From Drosophila persimilis (taxonomy: Eukaryota > Arthropoda > Insecta > Diptera > Drosophilidae), in assembly GCF_003286085.1 (NCBI RefSeq), contig NW_020825288.1:372001-436000 (forward strand): a stretch of 64,000 bases of DNA, written 5' to 3'. The notes under the pieces were generated by a model. That model was not told where the DNA came from. It saw only the letters and a list, made by a program, of their open reading frames with translations, and did no database searches. Positions within the stretch are counted from its first letter, which is position 1; each line of letters starts with the position of its first letter. Position numbers and translations under genes: made by a program. Below are positions 1 to 8,528 of the stretch, piece after piece.

Positions 1-178
1 TGGCTGAAGAAGATTGGCAAGAAAATCGTAAGTTATCCGCCCAGTATTTAAGTCATTCGTTGGCTAAATATATATTTCTCCACAGGAACGCGTTGGCCAG
101 CACACTCGGGATGCCACCATCCAGGGTCTGGGCGTTGCTCAACAAGCAGCCAATGTAGCTGCCACTGCTCGAGGATGA
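1..178 (+). CDS. Cec: Cecropin (CecA-like), 5' part outside the window
   Basis: This is the 3' part of a cecropin gene, coding for a small secreted amphipathic antimicrobial peptide that permeabilises bacterial membranes. The window starts inside exon 1 at the mature peptide's WLKKIGKKI (1-27). A 58-nt intron follows (28-85, GTAAGT...CACAG). Exon 2 (86-178) codes for [13 protein letters not shown]... and ends AATARG-stop; the final Gly is the usual amide donor in cecropins. A polyadenylation signal AATAAA lies at 254-259. From position 1 to about 155 it differs from the next gene (starting at 1267) at only one base, intron included. The cecropin array therefore continues to the left of this window. 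The signal peptide and promoter cannot be judged. Confidence 0.95.
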
Positions 179-259
179 AGGACCTATTGGGACCCGAACC
201 TTATTATAAACATTCAACATTATTTTATTAAACTGTATTTCTTGACCTAAGTAAATAAA

Positions 260-1017
260 CCAGCTAAAAATTAATGCTTTCCTTTTTTAGTTTATCAGAG
301 TTCGATTATTCATAATTTTGAGGATTAGTTGCCTTATGCTATATGTGGTGCTCCACCAGCGTTATTGTTCGCAGAGAGTCAGCTATGACCATTGTATGAT
401 ATCTAGTGCCAATATTGATCTTTGAAGCCATCCTGACGATTATATGATAAGTGGCGGTTTCTGCGTCGCGGCAGGCAAACTGTCCTCACACTAAAAGAAT
501 GACCCTTTATTTTTGTATATCTTTTAACTATTCCATCATTACACTGCCTATAATAGTTAAACAATTCAAATCAAATATGGAACACCTGTAGAAAAAAACT
601 ACACGTGGTGGTGCTTCGAACTGAGATGCGGCGAGGCTGAATAATTCGAATATATGTACATCTAGTTGGATATCCGAAATGGATATATGCACATGTATTC
701 ATGTATGTATGCTCGGGTCTAAGAATTGCACAAAAGCAGCTACAGCCCAAAGATAAAGACTCGATCAAGAGTCGAGAGACCTGGATCCAGAGTCGAGAGA
801 CCTGAATCCAAAATCGAGAGACTTTCAACTTTATCAAATCTTGTTCACCTGTATTTTTAAGTATCTACTATCTAGGTGAATTGTAACATATGTAAAATTG
901 ATATATGAAGGAATATAAATTATTTCCCATTCTCAAGTTAAAAACAAAAAAGGGTCATATAGCTACATAGCTACGGTGATTCCGATCCGATTCGGTCTCG
1001 TGTACTTTTGTGCTAAA
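260..1017. other. Intergenic, no gene seen; holds a 21-bp tandem repeat
   Basis: AT-rich spacer between the first and second cecropin genes. No reading frame with a credible start, signal peptide or splice structure was found. The one visible structure is the three-unit direct repeat at 763-825. The last 60 bases belong to the upstream part of the next cecropin promoter. Confidence 0.6.
763..825. repeat. Three-unit 21-bp tandem repeat
   Basis: Units at 763-783, 784-804 and 805-825. They share the core GAGTCGAGAGACCTG, and the third unit is slightly degraded (AAATCGAGAGACTTT). The repeat keeps minus-strand reading open (IQVSRLW-like), which is a by-product of a 21-nt period and not evidence of coding. 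Confidence 0.85.
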
Positions 1018-1116
1018 CAAAATCCCCGATCGCGCACTATCAGTATTGCGTGGAGCTGATGGCATGATAATTTGCGCTATATAAGCTCCGCAGATTGGCT
1101 GGAAAAGTCATCAGTC
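1018..1116 (+). promoter_or_regulatory. Promoter of the 1195 cecropin: kappaB-GATA-TATA-Inr
   Basis: CAAAATCCCC (1018-1027) is GGGGATTTTG on the other strand, close to the Relish/NF-kappaB consensus. Ten bases further is CTATCA (1038-1043, a GATA site on the minus strand), and TGATAA lies at 1065-1070. TATATAAG is at 1078-1085 and an Inr-like TCAGTC at 1111-1116. The paired kappaB-GATA arrangement is the known inducible module of Drosophila cecropin genes. Its activity here is inferred. Confidence 0.75.
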
Positions 1117-1194
1117 GCTCAGTTGGCACCACAGCAACGAGATCTATCAGCACCTTTTGCTTTCTACAACCCAAGGAATATATTCCATCTTATC

Positions 1195-1444
1195 ATGAAC
1201 TTCTACAAGATCTTTGTCTTCGTTGCCCTTATCCTGGCCATCAGCGTGGGAGAATCGGAGGCTGGTTGGCTGAAGAAGATTGGCAAGAAAATCGTAAGTT
1301 ATCCGCCCAGTATTTAAGTCATTCGTTGGCTAAATATATATTTCTCCACAGGAACGCGTTGGCCAGCACACTCGGGATGCCACAATCCAGGGTCTGGGCG
1401 TTGCTCAACAAGCAGCCAATGTAGCAGCCACAGCCAGGGGCTGA
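1195..1444 (+). CDS. Cec: Cecropin, CecA-like
   Basis: Complete two-exon cecropin of 63 residues, the family's usual length. Exon 1 is 1195-1293, the intron 1294-1351 (58 nt), exon 2 1352-1444. The start is the ATG of [15 protein letters not shown], which gives a classic 23-residue signal peptide ending ESEA. An upstream in-frame extension was rejected because it lies across the promoter and 5' UTR. The mature peptide begins [15 protein letters not shown], a cationic amphipathic N-terminal helix. It continues through a TIQGLG hinge region to the hydrophobic C-terminal helix [13 protein letters not shown], whose last Gly serves for amidation. From the family: made in fat body and haemocytes, secreted to haemolymph, active mainly on Gram-negative bacteria. 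Single-exon-pair structure and promoter are intact, so it is probably functional. Confidence 0.97.
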
Positions 1445-2104
1445 AGATTACCTATAAAGTTTCCGCACCTAATTACAAATAATTTTATTTATTTAACCAG
1501 CTGTATTCCATAAAAAAGTTGAAAATTAAAGCTATCGATGTATTGATTACCAATCTTAGAGTTTTAAAATTTCGTTTATCGTTCGATTGAGTTTCCGTTC
1601 ATTCCTTAGTAAATTTGTGCCAACCTTAGCCATTTTTAGCCAACCTTTTGCCGCAGGCAGTTCGTATACATAAGTACATATGTATGTACGTATGTTCAAT
1701 AAGCGAGGGAGTGAGGTCTTTAGGGGGACAATGCTCAAAGTAGAATTCGATCCAAGGGATACCCTAAAAATTCTTTTCATAAAAGGAGGGAAAATAAATA
1801 GATCTCTAGAGTATAGTCTCTGTTTATTAACAGAGGGAGACAATAATAACCCACTATCACCTCTGATCTAGGGAACAATCCCACCATCCATTCCCACTGA
1901 TAATTAATTACAATAATAAACGGCATTTACTCTCTATGGTCACATCTTTTAGGGCCATTGCCCAGACATCTTCACGCAACAAAGACTTGAAGATCTCGAA
2001 AAATTTTTTTACACAGTACTCTAGGAAATGACAGTGTAAAAGTTTCCTGTGATCCGAATCGGAAGCGGTAGGATCGGACTGCTCTCGTGTAAATTTTTTT
2101 AAGA
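1445..2104. other. Intergenic between cecropin genes, nothing coding seen
   Basis: About 660 bases of AT-rich sequence. Short open stretches at 1556-1871 on both strands lack signal peptides, splice support or recognisable motifs. The TACATA-type microrepeat at 1673-1692 is common in this genome. Confidence 0.55.
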
Positions 2105-2200
2105 CAAAACCTCTACAGCGCCTTGACAGAATCGGTTGGAGCTAAAGGCATGACGGATTGCGCTACATAAGGTCTGTTGGTTATCTGGAAATGTCAGCAG
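2105..2200 (+). promoter_or_regulatory. Degenerate cecropin promoter
   Basis: This aligns with the 1195-gene promoter, but each key element is altered. The kappaB-like site is CAAAACCTCT (2105-2114). The downstream GATA element reads TGACGG in place of TGATAA. The TATA box is TACATAAG (2164-2171). The flanking words GGAGCT, GGCATGA and TTGCGCTA still match. Reduced inducibility is an inference. Confidence 0.6.
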
Positions 2201-2262
2201 TCGGTCAGATCCCACAGCAGCAGCCGCAGCTGTTAATAAGGAATAATTTCAGAAATCTCATC

Positions 2263-2513
2263 ATGAACTACTACAAGCTCTTGGTTTTCGTTGCCCTCCA
2301 CCTGGCCATTAGCTTGGGAAAGTCCGAGGCCGGTTGGCTAAAGAAGATCGGTAAGAAAATTGTAAGTCGTCTGGCCAATAAATAATTTATTCAAAGTCTA
2401 AGCCATCTGTTTCTCCACAGGAACGCGTTGGCCGGCACACTCGGGATGCGACCATTCAGGGTCTTGGAATTGCACAACAAGCTGCAAATGTGGAAGCCAC
2501 AGCAAAAGGATGA
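2263..2513 (+). CDS. Cec: Divergent cecropin
   Basis: Complete cecropin of 63 residues. Exon 1 is 2263-2361, the intron 2362-2420 (59 nt), exon 2 2421-2513. The signal peptide [23 protein letters not shown] differs from its neighbours at several places. The mature peptide starts [15 protein letters not shown] and ends NVEATAKG: an Arg replaces the usual Gln after ERVG, and a Glu sits in the normally uncharged C-terminal helix. An amide-donor Gly is retained, and splice sites and frame are intact, so this is not an obvious pseudogene. Its promoter is the most decayed of the array. It could be a weakly expressed, specialised or decaying copy. Confidence 0.93.
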
Positions 2514-3181
2514 AGAGGAGCTATATTAATCTTTAATCATTACCTAAGTGTAATACACAATAAAATAAAATAATTTGAGCTGTAGTCTCTCGTCTTTGCA
2601 AATCTTGTTCCATCATGGAATCATTGGTCTTAAATTTAAACGCACAATACAGTACAGGTTTTAAGCTCTAATTAATGTTTTATTATTTCGGTTTTTGTAC
2701 ACATTTAGTAATGCGACTGCTACGTAACTTGCACGAACCCTACTAAAATTCGCTATGCATCCCATGAAATCGAGAATCAACTGTTTCGACTTTGGCAATG
2801 AAAGTATTACACCGATAGTTTTTATACACTCAAAGAAATGTTGGTATATTTTATAAGCCCTACTATAATTCTATCAGTGAGGTGTTAGATTCTGTCAGCT
2901 GTCAGTGATTCTAATACCATAACTTTGCTCAAATATGGCATTGCGTCAATCTAAGGTCGGATTTACTACTGACATACGCCTAGACTAATGAAGCAAGATA
3001 CGAGTATTAGTTGGGAAAAGGATTATTCATCCTGTTACTTTTCTGACTATAACACGTTTAATACTTACGTTTTTACCGTCAGCTCGTAATGAAAAGATGC
3101 TGAACACCATGTATTACTTCATGTATTTCCCCTCTCAACCATTATCAAGTCTCTCTTAGCTTACAACGGTCTAGCTGGCTA
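2514..3181. other. Intergenic, no gene seen
   Basis: AT-rich spacer between the 2263 and 3407 cecropins. It holds the polyadenylation region of the upstream gene (AATAAAAT near 2560) and no supportable reading frame or RNA gene. Confidence 0.55.
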
Positions 3182-3327
3182 GGGGGATTCCGATCTTATT
3201 CGATCCCTCTCTTGTACGTTTTTGCCAGACAAAATCCCCGACTGCAGGTTATCAGCATCGCTTAAAGCTGCCGGACTGTTGGAACTCGTTATAAAAGCAA
3301 CCTCTTGTAGTAGTCAAGTCATCAGTC
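3182..3327 (+). promoter_or_regulatory. Promoter of the 3407 cecropin: two kappaB-like sites, GATA, TATA, Inr
   Basis: GGGGGATTCC at 3183-3192 is a near-consensus kappaB site. A second, CAAAATCCCC (3230-3239), lies 9 bases before TTATCA (3249-3254, GATA on the minus strand). TATAAAAG is at 3290-3297 and ATCAGTC (Inr) at 3321-3327. This is the best preserved inducible promoter in the array. Confidence 0.75.
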
Positions 3328-3406
3328 GCACACCTCTCCCAGCAACATCAACAGCATAAGCAACTTCTGCTTTCTACAATCCGAGCAATACTCCAAGAAT
3401 CTCATT

Positions 3407-3667
3407 ATGAACTTCTATAAGATCTTCATCTTTGTTGCCCTTATTTTGGCCATCAGCGTGGGCCAATCGGAAGCCGGCTGGCTGAAAAAACTGGGCAAGA
3501 GACTTGTAAGTCTATTACATTACCAGATCTATAATTCATACAGAACCTTAAATATCACATATCATTATCCTTAGGAACGCGTTGGCCAGCACACCAGAGA
3601 TGCCACCATTCAGGTTGTGGGAATTGCTCAACAGGCCGCCAATGTGGCAGCGACAGCCCGAGGATGA
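3407..3667 (+). CDS. Cec: Cecropin, CecC-like (copy 1 of 3 identical proteins)
   Basis: Complete two-exon cecropin. Exon 1 is 3407-3505, the intron 3506-3574 (69 nt, GTAAGT...TTAG), exon 2 3575-3667; 63 residues. The signal peptide [23 protein letters not shown] precedes a mature peptide beginning [15 protein letters not shown]. The C-terminal half carries [20 protein letters not shown] with the amide-donor Gly. The LKKLGKR N-terminus resembles the CecC type more than CecA. The encoded preproprotein is identical to those of the genes at 4982 and 8273. From about 3230 to 3670 the DNA is almost identical to 4801-5245, intron included, and the flanks outside that block differ. It is expected to be secreted and infection-induced. 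Confidence 0.97.
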
Positions 3668-4753
3668 AGTTTATGATTTAAAAAGCGTCACCTAACTTGT
3701 AAAATTATTTATTTTAATTGTAGTTTTGACCTAAGTAAAATAAAAATACGTTAACAGCAATTTCTTGTGTGTATGTACAGATGTACATATGTTTTAAGCG
3801 CGCCAAACGATAGTTTGCTTTATGGGCTATCCTAGGGTGCATAATTGTCTATTTAGCTACTCTAAGACGGATTGAGACAGACAACGAAATCTCTCACACT
3901 CAGCGTAGTTGATTTTGAAGTATCGAACCTCCCTCCACATTCTTTCTGCAGATCTGAAAAATGTAAATACTTTCGTTTCGTAAAAAATACATTTAGAAAT
4001 TACAGAATTCAAGAGATGGACAATTAATATCATTTAATACACGATGTATGAGCTCGCAAAGAAACACGAGATCGAAATTGTAACATTTTTGTATTAATAC
4101 TCTCTGCTTGACCACAAAAATCTTTATTGAAACTCGTGAGAACTATTACCCCTGTACACATATACACAAATACACAAAGGGATTATATTATGGATGCTAG
4201 TCGTGTACTAACACAGTAGTATAGAGATTTCTCCTAGTGTTGTCCTGAAGCAAGTAATAATTAAACATGTTTAATAAAGTCATGCTGCAGAGAATAATCA
4301 TTGAATCGTCCGAAAACTTTGTTTAAATGCAAGAGAATGTGCGTGATCGCTGCCGGTAGCGGACCCCAAGACAAAATTTCATAGAAAATATGTACGGTAT
4401 TATGTGCAATAGAGACTATGACATCTATTACATCTATTATTACCCTTCATATGACTCCAGAAGACAACTTCACTTAAATTTTTTATTCGATTCTCATTCA
4501 TTTCAAACTTTTGTTATGAAGTTTTGAGAAAAACGTGCAGCGCTTACATATAATTCGGTTGAAATAGTTATTTGTAGATTACAATCACTTTCGTCTATAG
4601 ATATGCATATAGCATAACGCTACATAATACATACATACATATGTATTGTAGTTCCCCGCATGACCATTCTCGAAAAAAATACGAATGGAATTTCCGCAAG
4701 CCTACAAATCTAAAAGATTAAGATCTAAAGCTTACCAGCTCCCAGGTGTCTTA
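3668..4753. other. Intergenic, no gene seen
   Basis: About 1.1 kb of AT-rich sequence between two near-identical cecropin genes. It is not itself duplicated: the high identity between the two genes stops just past the stop codon at 3667-3671. A polyadenylation signal (AATAAA) lies near 3740. No coding or RNA feature found. Confidence 0.55.
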
Positions 4754-4898
4754 GGGGATTCTTATCTGCGTCGAACCCACTCCTGAACTTTTTCCCCAGA
4801 CAAAACCCCCGACTGCAGGTTATCAGCATCGCTTAAAGCTGCTGGACTGTTGGAACGCGTTATAAAAGCAACCTCTTGTAGTAGTCAAGTCATCAGTC
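4754..4898 (+). promoter_or_regulatory. Promoter of the 4982 cecropin
   Basis: GGGGATTCTT at 4754-4763 fits a kappaB consensus. CAAAACCCCC (4801-4810) is followed 9 bases later by TTATCA (4820-4825, GATA). TATAAAAG is at 4861-4868 and TCAGTC (Inr) at 4893-4898. From about 4801 rightward it is almost the same sequence as the 3407 promoter, while the more distal part differs. Confidence 0.75.
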
Positions 4899-4981
4899 GC
4901 ACACCTCTCCCAGCAACATCAACAGCATAAGCAACTTTTGCTTTCTACAATCCGAGCAATACTCCCAGCAATACTCTCATT

Positions 4982-5242
4982 ATGAACTTCTATAAGATCT
5001 TCATCTTTGTTGCCCTTATTTTGGCCATCAGCGTGGGCCAATCGGAAGCCGGCTGGCTGAAAAAACTGGGCAAGAGACTTGTAAGTCTATTACATTACCA
5101 GATCTATAATTCATACAGAACCTTAAATATCACATATCATTATCCTTAGGAACGCGTTGGCCAGCACACCAGAGATGCCACCATTCAGGTTGTGGGAATT
5201 GCTCAACAGGCCGCCAATGTGGCAGCGACAGCCCGAGGATGA
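4982..5242 (+). CDS. Cec: Cecropin, CecC-like (copy 2 of 3)
   Basis: Complete two-exon cecropin. Exon 1 is 4982-5080, the intron 5081-5149 (69 nt), exon 2 5150-5242; 63 residues, same protein as the 3407 and 8273 genes. The intron matches that of the 3407 gene base for base by eye. The 5' UTR differs by a few bases and a small rearrangement just before the ATG (an extra CAGCAATACT-type segment). The 3' flank diverges immediately after the stop codon. This looks like a very recent duplication or, given the unrelated intergenic DNA, a gene-conversion tract. Signal peptide, mature helix and amide-donor Gly are as in its twin. Confidence 0.97.
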
Positions 5243-8064
5243 AGAGAGAGCCCTTAGAGAGTAACAGTCTTCCTATAACATATTTAATTTATTTCCCTAA
5301 ACTTAACTCCATGATTAATTCCTAAGTAAATAAAGAAACACTTTACTGTAACTTCATATATAATCTACGCCAAAAGTTCCGATTGACCTTTAGAGAACAA
5401 GCACAGAATATTGATCGGATTCCTGAATGGAATAGGCTTCCGTTAAAATTATTATATGCCCTTTTCAAAGCAAATCCATTATCATTTTAGAGGTCCTATT
5501 CCTACATAGTACATAGTAATGAGATTTGCAGAATAAAATACCACAAATGTAGGTCCTAAATCCCAGGCTATTAGTCTAAGAATCTGAACAACCAGCGGAA
5601 CCATTCACATTCTTAGCAACAACCAAAAATTTGTACCAAGCTAAGTTTCCTTAACTATTTGGTCAAACCAAAAACTGTTATATGCAAAATGTTAAGGTAA
5701 CAGCAAAATCCAAATAAGACAAAGAAGGAAACGAAAAAGTACGGGAAATAACGTGTTCTGTCAATCCGCCAAACATTAGAGAACAAGCGAAATGGATTAA
5801 TCATCAAACACGTTTGGCCCCTGGCCTCTGGCTCCGAACAGCTGAGCAAAAAGTACAACAAAAAGCGATTACTCAATGGGTTTGAACGCAGACAAGCAGG
5901 AACGAAAGACCTGACGCATACGCGATACCCCGATTTAAATATATGAGGCCAACATTCTTTATAGTAAAACGTTTGTCAACAGTTGCTGGATTCCTCTGAT
6001 TCATGAATACAAGCTATTGTCCCTATTGAAAGGATAAAAAAAATCATTTTAGTTCAGTTTTATTGGTGGAATAGGTTTATTGATTATCAGAATTCGACTG
6101 CTTAAATCTAGAATTATAAATCTTAAAAAAACATATTCTATTGTTGATCGCGGCAGATGAAATTCGACAGCGGCCGAATCGCAGTGGGCCAACAACAACA
6201 ATTGTTGACTCTAGTGACGGCGGCAGCGGAGGTGGCAGTGGAGTTGTCGCCATTGGCCGGCAATGGGAAATCAATGTTGCTGGCTGATGGTGGGGGTAAG
6301 GAACAGCTGAGACTGGCAACAGGAAACCGGCACCGGTGGTGCGATGGTGGGAGTTGAGAAAAGCGAAGACACATTGTCATCATTTTCGCAGTCGCAACTT
6401 CGAAGACGGGATGGGGCCCATGGTTCTCGTACATTGTTGATTGAAGTGGGTCAAAAATGTATACGAGAAATACAATGAATGTATACGAGAAATACAATGT
6501 TTCAGCTCTTGTTCAGACAGAAAATGTTCTGTTTTTTATTATAATTGCAATTGAGCAATAAACTGTTGGGCTATAATTTGTATGTTTTTCTGGTTTTATT
6601 ACTAAGTAAGAGTGTTGAACTCTTAGGGTGTACAAATATACCCTGTTTGAAATAATGAGTATCATATAACGTGGAAAAATGATTCAATTTATGAATGGAA
6701 TTCCTCGCGGGTAAATTTTATCCCACCAAAAAGCACACCGTGTCGCGAGCTTTCATCTAAAAACCCTCACATACACCCTAGTAGATCGAACGCTGATGAC
6801 GCGTCGCGAATAAGTATGATGGGTCGTCTGATCGAGCAAGTGTTTTGAGGCGCACGTTCTGAGGAATGGGGGGAGCCTGCAGTTCATCAACGCGATCCCA
6901 GCTGCGTCTTTCTTTATCAACGCGTCTCTGCTTTATCAATTTCAGTTCTGGTGCGCTGGGCGCGCTCTGGTGATTCCCAGTCGCGAATTGGGAGCTGCCT
7001 GAGGAAAAAAGTTCCCCTGGCTGCAATTTATTGCTTCCCTATCAGCTAAGCAAGGGCAAGATGTTCAAACATTGACACAGCCAGCCATTCTCACCAGGTA
7101 TACCGACAATCATCTTTATGACGATGCCAACCAATGCAGGTCTGTCTTAGTCATCTAGATTCTAGATGGTGATGAAGCCCTGCCCCTGGCATGCCGTTAT
7201 ATAGTGCTTTCTTTTGCTATGTATTCGAACTTTCCCCTTCATCTGTTCAGCCTACTTCAAGAATATTCTCTAAGTTCTCTTTTACAATTGAAGTTTCCTG
7301 AGCTTCTGGGATTCCTCTTCGGCCTGAGTATATCCTGGAACCAGTTGCGGTATTTATCGACTTACTTACGCCGCTGTGGACTTAAGGAACTTGGCTAAGG
7401 GCAAGACGTGGCAGTTATGACACAGAACTCTCTCGCTATCCCACTCCCTTTGTGTCTCCTCCTTGTGGCAAGTCTCCTGCCACTTGTAGCTGTCACTCAG
7501 CGGTTAATTCGAGCGATTTTATTTACATTTTGCAAGGCAACAGGACCGGAAAGGAGCATCAGAAGCAGCAGTAGTAAAGTCTATTCTGCGGCATGAGAGA
7601 GGATGGCAAAGTCATGGCCCAAGATGAATAAAGCGTTTTTACTTGTTAAGGAAATTAGTGGCATATCCTGACAAGGCGCACATCATCCTACCCCAGCCAT
7701 CTCTGGTTTTCTGTGTGTGTGTGTGTATGTCTGTTGTGTGTGCCTCCCTTACTGATTTAATTCATTTGTTGTCTTTGCTTCGAGTCTATTGTCTGCCGCC
7801 CCATCATTTTCCTTGTTGTGGTTGTTGGTTTTTTATGGTTGAAATTAAAGTTACATTTTTGGTGGTTGATATGTGGATGAAGGTCCGCCCGCCTGAGCCA
7901 GGGCCATCCCCACGCATAGACCAAGTACAGTTGTGTGTATGTTCGCGGGTTGTGTGTGCGGATTCCCGGTCTACGGAGTATCAATCAAATAAAACTCGTA
8001 TCAGCAGCTGGTAAAACATTCGACTATATACACCATGCTATGATACATATACTCTGGTCTGATC
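5243..8064. other. Intergenic, no supportable gene
   Basis: A 2.8-kb gap in the cecropin array, wide enough to have held another copy. I looked for cecropin exon words (ERVGQHT, AQQAANV) and for an andropin-like gene and found neither. Open frames at 5655-5876, 6138-6497 and 6778-7026 have no recognisable domain, and the frame at 7408-7596 is signal-like but starts at GTG and ends without splice support. A 2 x 22-bp repeat (6456-6499) and a TG-rich tract (7711-7726) are present. Confidence 0.5.
6456..6499. repeat. Perfect 2 x 22-bp direct repeat
   Basis: Two identical 22-base units (6456-6477 and 6478-6499) carry the word GTATACGAGAAATACAATG back to back. Origin unknown; likely replication slippage. 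Confidence 0.85.
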
Positions 8065-8198
8065 GGGGATCCACAGTATTCGCCTGTTCTCGTCGTTGTC
8101 TTTCTTTTCGAGCGGAGGAATTCCCCGACACAGCGAAGCCTTGGCAGCATCGCTCTCGCGTTATAAAAGCTATCTGCTGTGACAGTCAAATCACCAGT
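8065..8198 (+). promoter_or_regulatory. Promoter of the 8273 cecropin
   Basis: GGGGATCCAC (8065-8074) and GGAATTCCCC (8117-8126; GGGGAATTCC on the minus strand) are kappaB-like. TATAAAAG is at 8162-8169 with an Inr-like CCAGTC about 30 bases further. The GATA site found next to the kappaB site in the other CecC-like copies is missing here (the corresponding stretch reads GACACAGCG). Its kappaB sites occupy a different arrangement from its paralogues. Confidence 0.65.
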
Positions 8199-8272
8199 CA
8201 CTCAGCTCTCACAGCACCAGCAACATCAGCTTTTGCTTTCTACGATCCCAGGAATACTCCAAGAATCTCATT

Positions 8273-8528
8273 ATGAACTTCTATAAGATCTTCATCTTTG
8301 TTGCCCTTATTTTGGCCATCAGCGTGGGCCAATCGGAAGCCGGCTGGCTGAAGAAACTGGGCAAGAGACTTGTAAGTCTAGTACCAGATCAATAATTTAT
8401 ATAAAAGGTAAAATATCATATATCATTCTTCTTAGGAACGCGTTGGCCAGCACACCAGAGATGCCACCATTCAAGTTGTGGGAATTGCTCAACAGGCCGC
8501 CAATGTGGCAGCGACAGCCCGAGGATGA
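8273..8528 (+). CDS. Cec: Cecropin, CecC-like (copy 3 of 3)
   Basis: Complete two-exon cecropin. Exon 1 is 8273-8371, the intron 8372-8435 (64 nt, GTAAGT...CTTAG), exon 2 8436-8528; 63 residues. The preproprotein is identical to those of the genes at 3407 and 4982, with a few silent changes (e.g. AAG for AAA in LKKLG, CAA for CAG in TIQVV) and a shorter, recognisably related intron. It is the last member of the array and lies 3 kb from its closest paralogue. The identical protein with diverged silent sites and intron suggests purifying selection or older partial conversion. No clear AATAAA follows; ATACATAAAC near 8620 may serve. Confidence 0.97.

Noticed and set aside
1072-1194. In-frame upstream extension of the 1195 cecropin (starting MRYISS...)
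   Set aside because: It would begin at the TATA box and run through the Inr and 5' UTR; the conserved cecropin start with its signal peptide is at 1195. The same applies to the extension starting at 2158 for the 2263 gene.
5655-7026. Open frames in the gap of the cecropin array, considered as andropin or a cecropin relic
   Set aside because: No cecropin exon words, no signal peptide of andropin type and no paired splice sites were found.
7408-7596. Short frame with a hydrophobic start (LPLCLLLVASLLPLVAV)
   Set aside because: It starts at GTG (an internal ATG follows), the hydrophobicity comes from a pyrimidine-rich stretch, and no exon or cleavage-site logic supports a secreted product.
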